NCBI RefSeq assembly: GCF_003429095.1
Contig: NZ_QVTE01000010.1
Coordinates: 1 to 64,000 of the forward strand
DNA length: 64,000 bases
Direction of reading: 5' to 3'
Source of the DNA: Peribacillus saganii
GTDB taxonomy: Bacteria > Bacillota > Bacilli > Bacillales > DSM-1321
Numbering within the stretch: the first letter of the stretch is position 1; every line of letters starts with the position of its first letter. Below, one piece after another: positions 54,683 to 62,995 of this stretch. The notes under the pieces were generated by a model that had not been told where the DNA came from, did no database searches, and was given only the letters and a program-made list of their open reading frames with translations. Position numbers and translations under genes: made by a program.

Positions 54683-55120
54683 TTATGCTACCTCCCTGTA
54701 TTTTATCGACATTTTATAAAGACCAAGACTGTCTCCGTTCATTTCGAGGTTATAACGAAAAATAATTTCTTCCGAATTGTCCTGGCTTATTTTATGTGCC
54801 ATTTCATGAGTTGTGGTTATCATCGGCAAGGTTCCATAGATGCTTTGATAGTGCCCGTTTGTCAGCTCGCCTGGCCGGAACACCTGCCGCATTTTGACTG
54901 CACCGCTTCTCATCAGCAGCGCCTCTTCTTTGGTATATTTTATAGTAGTTTTGATAGTACCGTTTTCACTGGCTTCTTCAAATTGCAAATATAAAGCTGA
55001 ACTCTTAAACATTTGCGTGCCGGATAAGACCAGTTCATATGTCTGGGTTTCTCCGCCGTTATGTATGGTTGTTTTAAGTGTAATGGCGACACTTTTCCTG
55101 TCTGTACCATTAAGCGACAT
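54683..55120 (-). CDS. ywiB: DUF1934 family protein YwiB
   Basis: The 145-residue product matches YwiB (DUF1934), a small beta-barrel protein of unknown function. Strand-rich segments alternate (SVAITLKTTIHNGGETQTYELVLSG, then YLQFEEA, TTIKYTKEEALLMRSGAVKMRQVF), and the MSIKYREVA end is typical. It is co-transcribed with argS (gap three bases), as in B. subtilis. Confidence 0.85.
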   Translation of the reverse strand: MSLNGTDRKSVAITLKTTIHNGGETQTYELVLSGTQMFKSSALYLQFEEASENGTIKTTIKYTKEEALLMRSGAVKMRQVFRPGELTNGHYQSIYGTLPMITTTHEMAHKISQDNSEEIIFRYNLEMNGDSLGLYKMSIKYREVA

Positions 55121-55200
55121 CTTGACCGCTCCCTTAATTTATGCCTTATAACTTAATAAGTATAATTATTCTTTCCATAAGTTTCAACCTATCCTCATTC

Positions 55201-55377
55201 GAAAAGCGCAAGCGCCCTGAAAGAGGAACGCCGGCGTCAGCACTTTCTCACAGAGGAAGAACCGCTAAGGCCGCCACGTCCTGTGGCTACGTCGGCACTA
55301 GCACATCTTGGCGTCAGGACTTTATTTTCCTGCAAAAAAAGTTGCCGGACGCTGGAGCTAGACATCTGTAACTGTTG
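55201..55377 (+). repeat. Dispersed intergenic repeat, copy 10 (speB-ywiB)
   Basis: Left end GAAAAGCGCAAGCGCCCTG, core GAGGAACGCCGGCGTCAGCA, GAGGAAGAACCGCTAAGGCC and GCCACGTCCTGTGGCTACG, right end GTTGCCGGACGCTGGAGCTA. The terminal arms pair with one mismatch. With the speB terminator it fills the 316-base gap. Confidence 0.87.
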
Positions 55378-55400
55378 AAAAAGCTTTATCTATCTTTAAG

Positions 55401-55428
55401 AAAAACAGCCCGGAGATCATCCGGACTG
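55401..55428 (-). terminator. Terminator downstream of speB
   Basis: CAGCCCGGA pairs with TCCGGACTG (one mismatch) around a short loop, and a T run follows on the minus strand (55401-55405). Confidence 0.9.
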
Positions 55429-55436
55429 CAATCTTA

Positions 55437-56318
55437 TTATTTTCGTTTTTGAACCCAGCCAAGAATCATTTCACGGATAAGCTTGCTGGCTGTATTTGCT
55501 GTTTGTTCTGATATGTCATAAATCGGGGCAACCTCTACCAAGTCACAGCCCACCACATTGATGTCTGATTGAGCAATGGCATGAATCGAAGCCAATAACT
55601 CTTTTGAAGTGATGCCGCCTGCATCGACAGTACCTGTTCCAGGAGCGTGCGCCGGATCAAGAACATCAATATCAATTGTTACATAAACTGGACGGCCCGC
55701 TAAGGTTGGCAGAATTTCCTTTAATGGCTCAAGCACTTCAAATTTGGAGATGTGCATTCCATTTTCCTTTGCCCATTGAAATTCTTCCTTCATTCCTGAC
55801 CGGATTCCAAATGAATAAACATTCTTTGGTCCAATGTGCTCGGCAATTTTACGGATTGGAGTTGAATGGGAAAGCGGCTCCCCTTCATATTCCTCACGAA
55901 GGTCTGTGTGAGCGTCCATATGAATAATGGCCAAATCAGGATATTTCTTCGCAACGGCCTTCATAACCGGCCAGGAAACCAAATGCTCTCCGCCCATTCC
56001 AAGCGGAAACTTATCTTCAGCAAGCAGCTTATGGATAAAGTCTTCGATTATATCAAGGCTGCGCTGTGGATTCCCAAATGGCAGCGGGATATCTCCAGCA
56101 TCGAAATACTTAACTTCTTCAAGCTCGCGGTTTAAATACGCGCTGTACTCCTCCAAACCTATTGAAACCTCACGAATCCTTGCCGGGCCGAAACGTGAGC
56201 CTGGGCGGTAGCTTACTGTCCAATCCATCGGCATTCCATAAATAACAGCTTCTGATTCTTCAAAGTTTGGGTGGCTTTTTATAAAAACATTTCCTGAGTA
56301 TGCTTCATCGAAACGCAT
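55437..56318 (-). CDS. speB: Agmatinase
   Basis: The 293-residue ureohydrolase converts agmatine to putrescine and urea. Manganese ligands are visible in GMGGEHLVSWPV (about residue 116), HMDAHTDLREEYEGE (about 140-154) and TIDIDVLDPAHAPGTGT (about 225). Together with speE upstream it makes up the arginine-decarboxylase route to spermidine, the same pair as in B. subtilis. Confidence 0.96.
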   Translation of the reverse strand: MRFDEAYSGNVFIKSHPNFEESEAVIYGMPMDWTVSYRPGSRFGPARIREVSIGLEEYSAYLNRELEEVKYFDAGDIPLPFGNPQRSLDIIEDFIHKLLAEDKFPLGMGGEHLVSWPVMKAVAKKYPDLAIIHMDAHTDLREEYEGEPLSHSTPIRKIAEHIGPKNVYSFGIRSGMKEEFQWAKENGMHISKFEVLEPLKEILPTLAGRPVYVTIDIDVLDPAHAPGTGTVDAGGITSKELLASIHAIAQSDINVVGCDLVEVAPIYDISEQTANTASKLIREMILGWVQKRK

Positions 56319-56363
56319 GGAGAATCCCTCTTTCTTTTAAAAAATTTCATGAACCATGAGAAA

Positions 56364-56542
56364 ACCTTGCCGCCAGACAAAAGGAACGTCGACTAAAAAC
56401 TGGCAGGGTTGAAATTTAAGGCCATTTCAACCTCCGTCCTGTGCCAAATGCCGACGCCAGCACATCCTCCCAAAGCTAAACGCTTTGTTTCGTTCGATGT
56501 ATCGCTGGCGTAAAGTTCCTTGTGCTGTCACAAAGGCAAGGT
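56364..56542 (+). repeat. Dispersed repeat variant, copy 11, with different terminal arms (speE-speB)
   Basis: The core (AAGGAACGTCGACTAAAAAC, CACATCCTCCCAAAGC, TTTCGTTCGATGTATCGCTG, AAAGTTCCTTGTGCTG) belongs to the family, but the ends are ACCTTGCC (56364-56371) and GGCAAGGT (56535-56542), which pair perfectly. An inner insertion contains GTTGAAAT paired with ATTTCAAC. Confidence 0.75.
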
Positions 56543-56557
56543 GCTAAACAATATTAA

Positions 56558-57385
56558 TTATTTAATCAAATCCTGGACGAACTTCGGCAATACAAACGCG
56601 GCTTTATGAAGTTCTTTTGTGTAATACTTTGTTTCGATTTCATGGAAACGCTCTTCGCTTACGTTAAGAGGGTCATGTTTTTTAGAACCGATTGTGAATG
56701 TCCACAATCCGCTTGGGTAAGTAGGAATGTTCGCAACGTATAGACGCGTAATCGGGAAGATTTCCTTAACATCTCTTTGTACATCTGTAATAAGGTCAGC
56801 CTTAAACCAAGGGTTATCTGTTTGAGCTACGAAAATTCCGTCTTCTTTAAGCGCTTTTGAGATTCCAGCGTAGAAGCCCTTTGTAAATAGGTTCACCGCA
56901 GGACCGACTGGCTCTGTAGAATCAACCATGATAACATCGTATTCGTTTTCGCTCTTTGCGATATGCATGAAACCGTCATCTACTTGAACATCCACACGCG
57001 AATCGTCTAACATTCCTGCAATCTCAGGAAGGTATTTCTTGGAATACTCGATAACCTTGCCATCAATATCTACAAGTGTTGCTTTTTTTACGCTTGGATG
57101 CTTCAGGACTTCACGGATAACTCCTCCATCTCCTCCGCCTACAACCAGCACATTTTCAGGATTCGGGTGAGTAAACAATGGAATATGTGCGACCATTTCA
57201 TGGTATACGAATTCATCTTTAACCGATGTCATGACCATGTCATCAAGAAGAAGCATATTGCCCCATTCTTCTGTCTCAATCATATCAAGCTTTTGAAAGT
57301 CTGTTTGCTCTGTATGTAAAGTACGATTTACCTTCATCGTAATGCCAAAATTCTCTGTCTGTTTTTCAGTAAACCAAATTCCCAT
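56558..57385 (-). CDS. speE: Spermidine synthase
   Basis: The 275-residue enzyme transfers an aminopropyl group from decarboxylated SAM to putrescine. The family motifs are [18 protein letters not shown] (about residues 79-96), [18 protein letters not shown] and the catalytic [16 protein letters not shown] region near residue 155. GGAAGG before the ATG ending at 57385 decides the start; the frame extends to 57496. A repeat copy and a terminator-like hairpin (57684-57706) lie upstream. Confidence 0.96.
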   Translation of the reverse strand: MGIWFTEKQTENFGITMKVNRTLHTEQTDFQKLDMIETEEWGNMLLLDDMVMTSVKDEFVYHEMVAHIPLFTHPNPENVLVVGGGDGGVIREVLKHPSVKKATLVDIDGKVIEYSKKYLPEIAGMLDDSRVDVQVDDGFMHIAKSENEYDVIMVDSTEPVGPAVNLFTKGFYAGISKALKEDGIFVAQTDNPWFKADLITDVQRDVKEIFPITRLYVANIPTYPSGLWTFTIGSKKHDPLNVSEERFHEIETKYYTKELHKAAFVLPKFVQDLIK

Positions 57386-57530
57386 TGTATCTCTTCCTTC
57401 CTTTTTTGTATTTATCAAAGTTATCGCTTTCAAGAAGCAAGGCAAGTCCCCTAGTTTCCGGAGAAATACAGGTAACCTAACTTTATATCCAGTCACTATT
57501 AAAGTTCCCCAACAAAAAAATTAAAAACCA

Positions 57531-57660
57531 AGAAAAGCGCAAGAGCCCAGGGGAATGCAGCAACAAGTGGTGATCCAACTTAGTCCACAGCACATGAGGT
57601 TTTTATTTTCAGGAGGAAAAACGATACTGGGGCTTCCAGCTAGACATTTGTTTTAGTTAA
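57531..57660 (+). repeat. Dispersed intergenic repeat, copy 12 (upstream of speE)
   Basis: Left end GAAAAGCGCAAGAGCCCAG, right end ACTGGGGCTTCCAGCTAGAC. The arms have changed together (AGCCC/GGGCT). The core is diverged (CACATGAGGTTTTTATTTTC). Confidence 0.78.
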
Positions 57661-57683
57661 AAAAAATTATATTTATTCACAAG

Positions 57684-57706
57684 AAAAAACTCGGTGATTG
57701 CCGAGT
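57684..57706 (-). terminator. Terminator-like hairpin upstream of speE
   Basis: ACTCGG (57689-57694) pairs with CCGAGT (57701-57706), and a T run follows on the minus strand. No minus-strand gene lies immediately upstream, so it might be a leader attenuator or a stop for antisense transcription from the pbpG side. It and copy 12 are the content of the 456-base gap 57386-57841. Confidence 0.6.
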
Positions 57707-57841
57707 CATTTGCTAGAGAAAAGTATAAGGCAATCTAGCAAAATTGCAAGAAAAAAATTGTTCTATTAATATCAATGTTTAAAAACCACTGTTTTTTTTC
57801 ATACTGAATAGTATTACCTATGGTCGAAGAAGGTGAAGTTA

Positions 57842-59914
57842 GTGGAATTGATTACAGGACAGAATTTTAAACGAACCGCAAAATACATTCGGGCAGCAGT
57901 AATTATTGCAGGCCTTATGTCCATTTTGCTTTTACTGGCAGCTTTTTCGCTGTTCACCTATGCCAAAATTTTAGGTGCCCCGCCGTTAGCTGTTCCGCAA
58001 TCAACCATTTTTTTTAGCGAAAATGGAGATGTAATCGGAGAAAGCGATAATGGACAAAAACGGTATTGGGTAAAGCTGGACGATATTTCAAAAGAATTAA
58101 TAGATGCAACCATAGCCGTAGAAGACCAGCATTTTTACAATCATTACGGCTTTGACATGAAGCGGATTGCCGGTGCTGTTATCGCCGATGTCCGGGCTAT
58201 GGCAAAGGTCCAGGGAGCCAGTACGATCACCCAGCAATATGCCCGGAATTTATTTCTCGGACATGATAAAACATGGCAGCGCAAAATTACCGAAGCATTT
58301 TATACTCTTCGCCTTGAAATGAATTATTCTAAGGAAGAAATTTTAGAAGGCTATTTAAATACCATTTATTATGGGCATAGAGCCTATGGTGTCGAGGCTG
58401 CCAGCCAGTATTATTTTGGCAAGTCAGCCAAAGAGCTTACTCTTGCGCAAGCCAGCATACTTGCCGGAATTCCAAAAGGCCCTGCCAACTATTCACCGCT
58501 GGAGCATTTCGACAGGGCAAAAAATCGGCAAAGCATTGTATTGAAGTCCATGGAAAAACAGAAGTTTATAACTGCGGCTGAGGCTGAGGAAGCGAAACTA
58601 ACAAAATTGACTTTAACGGGAAAGCATCCATCATCAGAAGAAAAAACTGCGCCCTATTTCCAGGACGCTGTCCAAAAGGCAATGAAAAATGAACTCGGAC
58701 TGGATGAGCGGACGATTCAACTCGGAGGGCTAAAGGTCTATACGACCCTGAATAAAGAAAAACAAAAAGCTGCAGAGGAAGCCTTTGACTCCATTATGTC
58801 GGATCGATCGGAGATACAGGCCGCTCTTATTGCAATGAATCCAAAGAACGGAGAGGTTGAGGCTCTGGTTGGCGGCAGAAACTATAAGGAAAGCCCCTTT
58901 AACCGGGCAATTCAAGCGGTACGACAGCCTGGATCAACAATCAAGCCGCTGCTGTATTACTCTGCACTGGAAAAGGGATTTACTCCTTCCACCACTTTAA
59001 GAAGTGAAAAAACAACTTTTACCTTTGATGACGGTGCGTCTTCTTACACTCCGCATAATTTTAATCATCAGTATGCGGAGGGAAATATTACATTGGCTCA
59101 GGCTATCGCTCTTTCAGATAATGTTTACGCTGTTAAAACCCATATGTTTCTTGGCGAAGATGCTTTAATAGAAACAGCCAAGAAATTTGGCATTGCCTCG
59201 AAATTGTCAGCCGTGCCGTCGTTGGCACTTGGTACCTCAGGGGTCCGGATGCTTGAAATGGTAAATGCTTATGGGATCCTTGCGAACGGAGGAAAAGAAG
59301 TAGAACCTGTCTTCATCAAACAGGTTGTAAACCATAAAGGCGACGTTATTTACAAGCATGAACCACATAAGAAACGGCTATTGGATGCTGACAAAGCCTA
59401 TGTTATGACACAAATGCTGACAGGTATTTTTGATAAAAAGCTGAATGGCCATGCGAGCGTAACCGGAACAGCAATTTTACCGCAGCTTACACGCCCATAT
59501 GCGGGGAAATCGGGCACGACTCCTTCAGATAGCTGGATGATCGGTTACACGCCACAGCTTGTTGCCGGTGTCTGGGCCGGATTTGATCATTCTCAAAGGA
59601 TTGAAGCTGCAGAAGATAAAACCTATGCCAAAAAGATTTGGGCCCGCTTTATGGAGAACAGTCTTGAAGGAGAGCCGGTAAAAGGCTTTAAGCCCACTGA
59701 AGGCGTAAGAGGTGTGAAAGTCGACCCAACTAACGGTCTGCTCGCGACGGAGGATTGCCCGGTTGCCCGTACGACCTATTTTGAAAAAGGGACAGAACCA
59801 ACCGAATACTGTACAGTTCACATCCATGATGGGTTATTTCAAAACGATAGCAAAACTCCAGCTGAGAAAAAAGCATGGTATAAAAAATTCCTTGAATTTT
59901 GGGATTCTGAATAA
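57842..59914 (+). CDS. pbpG: Class A penicillin-binding protein PbpG (YwhE)
   Basis: The 690-residue bifunctional enzyme polymerises and cross-links peptidoglycan. After a membrane anchor (about residues 17-42) comes the glycosyltransferase 51 domain with the catalytic Glu in AVEDQHFYNHYGFD (about 93-106), GASTITQQYARN and RKITEAFYTLRLE. The transpeptidase domain has SxxK as the Ser in RQPGSTIKP (about residue 367), SDN in LSDNVYA (about 428) and KSGTT (about 558). Sequence and length are close to B. subtilis PbpG, a sigma-F-expressed, sporulation-associated PBP. The start is GTG at 57842 or 57833; GAAGGTG favours 57842. Confidence 0.94.
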   Translation: MELITGQNFKRTAKYIRAAVIIAGLMSILLLLAAFSLFTYAKILGAPPLAVPQSTIFFSENGDVIGESDNGQKRYWVKLDDISKELIDATIAVEDQHFYNHYGFDMKRIAGAVIADVRAMAKVQGASTITQQYARNLFLGHDKTWQRKITEAFYTLRLEMNYSKEEILEGYLNTIYYGHRAYGVEAASQYYFGKSAKELTLAQASILAGIPKGPANYSPLEHFDRAKNRQSIVLKSMEKQKFITAAEAEEAKLTKLTLTGKHPSSEEKTAPYFQDAVQKAMKNELGLDERTIQLGGLKVYTTLNKEKQKAAEEAFDSIMSDRSEIQAALIAMNPKNGEVEALVGGRNYKESPFNRAIQAVRQPGSTIKPLLYYSALEKGFTPSTTLRSEKTTFTFDDGASSYTPHNFNHQYAEGNITLAQAIALSDNVYAVKTHMFLGEDALIETAKKFGIASKLSAVPSLALGTSGVRMLEMVNAYGILANGGKEVEPVFIKQVVNHKGDVIYKHEPHKKRLLDADKAYVMTQMLTGIFDKKLNGHASVTGTAILPQLTRPYAGKSGTTPSDSWMIGYTPQLVAGVWAGFDHSQRIEAAEDKTYAKKIWARFMENSLEGEPVKGFKPTEGVRGVKVDPTNGLLATEDCPVARTTYFEKGTEPTEYCTVHIHDGLFQNDSKTPAEKKAWYKKFLEFWDSE

Positions 59915-59917
59915 AAA

Positions 59918-60294
59918 TAAAAGGGCTAGCGCTCAGGTTAGCCCCGACAGAATTGTGACGGCTTTTGGCCACGATACAGCATAAGACAAGCGCTGACAGA
60001 AGGCTCTTTTTCCTTCCGAAGCGATTGGCTTATGACCAAGGTTGCGATGGCACTTGGTTGCGATGGCTTTTGATCGCAACTTGATCGCAACACAGGGTTG
60101 TGATGGCCTTTGGTTGCGATGGCACTTGATCGCAACTTGGTCACAACATTCGAGGCCGACTAAGATCGCCACGTCCTCACAAAGCTGTCGCTTTGTTTCG
60201 TGCGATGAGTCGCTGCCGAAGCGTTCCTTGTCCTGTGCGTCGAGGCTTTATTTTACTCCGTAAAAAAAAGTTGCTGGGCGCTGGAGCTAGAGAT
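59918..60294 (+). repeat. Dispersed intergenic repeat, copy 13, longest composite copy (pbpG-ywhD)
   Basis: It begins three bases after the pbpG stop with AAAAGGGCTAGCGCTCAGG, continues with CATAAGACAAGCGCTGACAG, then repeated GTTGCGATGGC/ATCGCAAC hairpins, then the long-form core (GCCACGTCCTCACAAAGC, GAAGCGTTCCTTGTCCTGTG) and right end GTTGCTGGGCGCTGGAGC. The terminal stem AGCGCTCAG/CTGGGCGCT has one G-T wobble. It takes up most of the 592-base gap 59915-60506; the ywhD terminator takes the rest. Confidence 0.88.
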
Positions 60295-60350
60295 TGACCA
60301 ACTAATTTCGAAATCCACAATTACAAGAGAATTATGGTTCTTAAAGCAAT

Positions 60351-60387
60351 GGAAAAACCCCGGGGCATAACGTCCTGGGGTTTTTCC
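60351..60387. terminator. Bidirectional terminator between pbpG and ywhD
   Basis: GGAAAAACCCCGGG pairs with CCTGGGGTTTTTCC (one mismatch), with A and T runs inside the arms, suitable for both convergent genes. Confidence 0.9.
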
Positions 60388-60506
60388 TGTCCTAGTTGTA
60401 CAGCGTCTGCACGCTGTTAATAAGTTTACCTGATTTTATGAAATTTCTAAAGACCATTTCATGTAATATTCGAAATTTTTCTCGAAATTGACAAAATTAT
60501 TTGTAA

Positions 60507-61019
60507 TTAAGACACTTGCAGGTCCTGTTTTAATTTATCTGATGACCGATCCCAGATTTCGCGGTTATGGTTCTGCAGGAATGTTGCAAGGATCTTTTTT
60601 GAACGTTCGTCCATATGATCTACCATAATATGCCGTTTTAATGACTTATCCATCTTGTTCACATGTTCAGGAAGGGATTTATAGCCTCTTCTAATTTCCC
60701 TGTCCACTGTCATTTCACAGGCTGTCACCCCGGCATAGAGCGGGCCATCCACCGTTGCTTCAATTGTAACCCAGACGAGCCAATATGGTTTTCCATTTGG
60801 CACTTTGTCTTTATCGGGAAGAAACTTTATCCCCTTTTCCACAGCGCTTCTTGCATGCATAGCGCCAACATCGACCACAGCATCACCTGCTTCAACGTCA
60901 ATGATAACAGGAGAAATATTATCAAGGGTAAGCACTCCGGCACCATACCCTTTATGACCAGCCATCGGATCATTTTTTACGATATTAAAGCCCATCTTTT
61001 TTTTCGGCTGATTATCCAT
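60507..61019 (-). CDS. ywhD: YwhD family protein, function unknown
   Basis: The 170-residue protein matches B. subtilis YwhD. It begins KKKMGFNIVKNDPMAGHKGYG, then VEAGDAVVDVGAMHARSAVEKGIKF (about residues 36-60) and PYWLVWVTIE, with a helical C-terminus. No catalytic motif is recognised. It lies 26 bases after ywhC, the same order as in B. subtilis, and probably shares its transcript. Confidence 0.85.
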   Translation of the reverse strand: MDNQPKKKMGFNIVKNDPMAGHKGYGAGVLTLDNISPVIIDVEAGDAVVDVGAMHARSAVEKGIKFLPDKDKVPNGKPYWLVWVTIEATVDGPLYAGVTACEMTVDREIRRGYKSLPEHVNKMDKSLKRHIMVDHMDERSKKILATFLQNHNREIWDRSSDKLKQDLQVS

Positions 61020-61045
61020 TGTATTGCCTCCTTACTTTTGAATTG

Positions 61046-61717
61046 TTAAAGAAAAATTGCTGAAAAGAAGTCCGCCATCCCTCCAAGGATAAATGGGAGA
61101 ACAACCCCGAATAAAGGCTGGATTGTATATTGGTCAAGCGGGGTAATCATCAAAATTAAAAAGATTAATACTCCGTAAACTTCATATTGTGTCATCTTGG
61201 CCCGAATATCGGAAGGAGCCAAATCCTGTAGAATCCGCCACCCATCCAGCGCTGGCAAAGGAAGCAGATTAAAAATAAACAAGATGATATTCAGCTGGAT
61301 AAACATATCGAGAAACTGGCGAATAAAGTCAGGAAGCTGACCAGCCATGCCTGCCGCCGCCAAGCCATACCAGATAATAAAACCGAGACAAGCCAGCAGG
61401 AAATTGCTGAAAGGCCCTGCAAATGATACCGCTACACCGGCGAGGCGCGGATTCTTAAAATGATACCGATTGACTGGGACCGGCCTTGCCCAGCCAAATC
61501 CGGCAATCAGCAGCAGGATCGTTCCGACAGGATCAAGATGATTTATTGGATTTAACGTTATTCTTCCCTGATTCTTCGCAGTTGGATCACCAAATTTATA
61601 GGCGACATACGCATGCGAAAACTCATGGACTGTAAAAGCAATCAGCAATGTTACGATGACATAAGGCAGTTCTTCCAAAGAAAACGCTAAAAATTGTTCC
61701 AAACCGCTTCTCCCCAT
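61046..61717 (-). CDS. ywhC: Site-2 protease family intramembrane metalloprotease (M50), YwhC
   Basis: The 223-residue protein has five to six membrane segments and the zinc motif HEFSH (about residues 31-35, in AFTVHEFSHAYVAYK), plus the third ligand Asp in LPLPALDGWRIL (about residue 157). The ITLNPINHLDPVGTI segment is typical of the YwhC/Rip group. The substrate is unknown; such proteases cut membrane-bound signal proteins. Confidence 0.92.
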   Translation of the reverse strand: MGRSGLEQFLAFSLEELPYVIVTLLIAFTVHEFSHAYVAYKFGDPTAKNQGRITLNPINHLDPVGTILLLIAGFGWARPVPVNRYHFKNPRLAGVAVSFAGPFSNFLLACLGFIIWYGLAAAGMAGQLPDFIRQFLDMFIQLNIILFIFNLLPLPALDGWRILQDLAPSDIRAKMTQYEVYGVLIFLILMITPLDQYTIQPLFGVVLPFILGGMADFFSAIFL

Positions 61718-61841
61718 TCTTTTTCTTACACTCAGTATACATTAAATGATTATAGATGTTAAAAATCAAGATACCAATCTTGCGTTTAGTTTAGCCATAT
61801 GAAACACTATTAAAATAAAATATGAAAGGAGGGTTTACAGC

Positions 61842-62027
61842 ATGCCTTATGTAACTGTAAAAATGCTTGAAGGCCGTTCAGAGGACCAGAAAAAAGCGCT
61901 GGTTGAAAAAGTAACAGAAGCAGTTGTGGAAACCACAGGAGCTTCACAGGACAAAGTAGTTGTTTTTATTGAAGAAATGCCTAAAAACCATTACGCAGTC
62001 GCTGGAAAGCGATTGAGCGATCAGTAA
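61842..62027 (+). CDS. ywhB: 4-oxalocrotonate tautomerase family protein YwhB
   Basis: This 61-residue protein has the catalytic Pro directly after the initiator Met (MPYVTVKMLEGRS), the family's general base, and the conserved Arg in LEGRSEDQKKAL. It would tautomerise 2-hydroxymuconate-like or related enol substrates; its natural substrate in Bacillus is unclear. GAAAGGAGG precedes the ATG. A short repeat copy begins five bases after its stop. Confidence 0.92.
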   Translation: MPYVTVKMLEGRSEDQKKALVEKVTEAVVETTGASQDKVVVFIEEMPKNHYAVAGKRLSDQ

Positions 62028-62032
62028 AAAAT

Positions 62033-62129
62033 AAAAGGGCAAGCGTCCCTGGTAGAGGAAGAACAGCTAAAGCAGACACGTCCTGTCCGTCGGGACTGGG
62101 CGCTAGCTAGACATCTTTACTTGTTAAAG
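62033..62129 (+). repeat. Dispersed intergenic repeat, copy 14, short form (after ywhB)
   Basis: Left end AAAAGGGCAAGCGTCCCTGG, core GAGGAAGAACAGCTAAAGC and ACACGTCCTGTCCGTCGGG, right end ACTGGGCGCTAGCTAGACAT. The arms GCGTCC/GGGCGC pair with a G-T wobble. Confidence 0.83.
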
Positions 62130-62145
62130 AAGTTCCATTTTTTTA

Positions 62146-62192
62146 TTAAAAAACCTTGTCACTCTTCTGCTATTCGGAAGTGACAAGGTTTT
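62146..62192. terminator. Bidirectional terminator between ywhB and ywgA
   Basis: AAACCTTGTCACT pairs with AGTGACAAGGTTT (62151-62191) and is flanked by A and T runs. The stem is almost the same as that of the ywjG-pyrG terminator. Confidence 0.92.
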
Positions 62193-62290
62193 ATCAATAC
62201 TTTTTGTATATCTGTTTTTCGACTGGCTATGGATCTATTCAAGATTCGTAATGAATACACCGCCAGCTCCGATCCCCAAAACTTTATTTC

Positions 62291-62824
62291 TCACACTGTC
62301 GCTCGCCCAGCAGCTTGCTGGAGCAGCCCCTTTTGCTTTAATGAGTCAATATAAGCATAGGCATCAGCCATTTCTTCTAGTGTGTAGTTTTGTTTGCTTT
62401 TTAAGGTAAAGACCTTTTCAGCAACTTCTTCTGGGGGAAGGCTGTCAAAATACAGTACGGTTGAAACCAATTCAAGGAACCTTGCAGACTGCTGATTCAT
62501 ATCCATCAGACAATCATCAAGCGCCGGCATGCTGATTTCATGCAGGCCCAGAAATTCCTTGCCTGATTCGGTGACCGAATAGCGGTACTGCCAGTAGCCT
62601 GCCTTTTTTTCTTTAACCTCATCCAGGTACCCCATGTTGCAAAGCTCTTCAATCCGGAGTGTAAGCTCTTCAGAATACGGTCCATAAAAATGAAATTGAA
62701 ATTTTTCCTGAAACGGAAATGATATTTTCTTGGCAATAAAAATAATTTTCTGCAGCTTTTTCCTTCCGACTATTTCCCCTGCTGAAAATATTGCATGTAT
62801 AATTTTAGCATGATCCTTAAACAA
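62291..62824 (-). CDS. ywgA: YwgA family protein, function unknown
   Basis: The 177-residue protein matches B. subtilis YwgA. The first 70 residues (HAKIIHAIFSAGEIVGRKKLQ, then FHFYGPYSEELTLRIEELCNMGYL) look like a winged helix-turn-helix similar to those in some PadR or antitoxin-like proteins. The C-terminal half is helical. It lies downstream of the HD-domain gene ywfO, as in B. subtilis, so a regulatory link to that hydrolase is possible but unproven. Confidence 0.82.
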   Translation of the reverse strand: MFKDHAKIIHAIFSAGEIVGRKKLQKIIFIAKKISFPFQEKFQFHFYGPYSEELTLRIEELCNMGYLDEVKEKKAGYWQYRYSVTESGKEFLGLHEISMPALDDCLMDMNQQSARFLELVSTVLYFDSLPPEEVAEKVFTLKSKQNYTLEEMADAYAYIDSLKQKGLLQQAAGRATV

Positions 62825-62995
62825 GGCATGTCACTCCTCAACCTATATTAAAAACGGCGCCGGCAAATGCAACATCGACTTTCTTCTAAGCTATATGGGG
62901 CTGGCCTTCTCTAGACAGCAGTATTTGCTGAACAGGTTATCCTTTTCATATCAGCATCACATCAGCATCAATTGCAGTATGTAATGCACCTTGGC

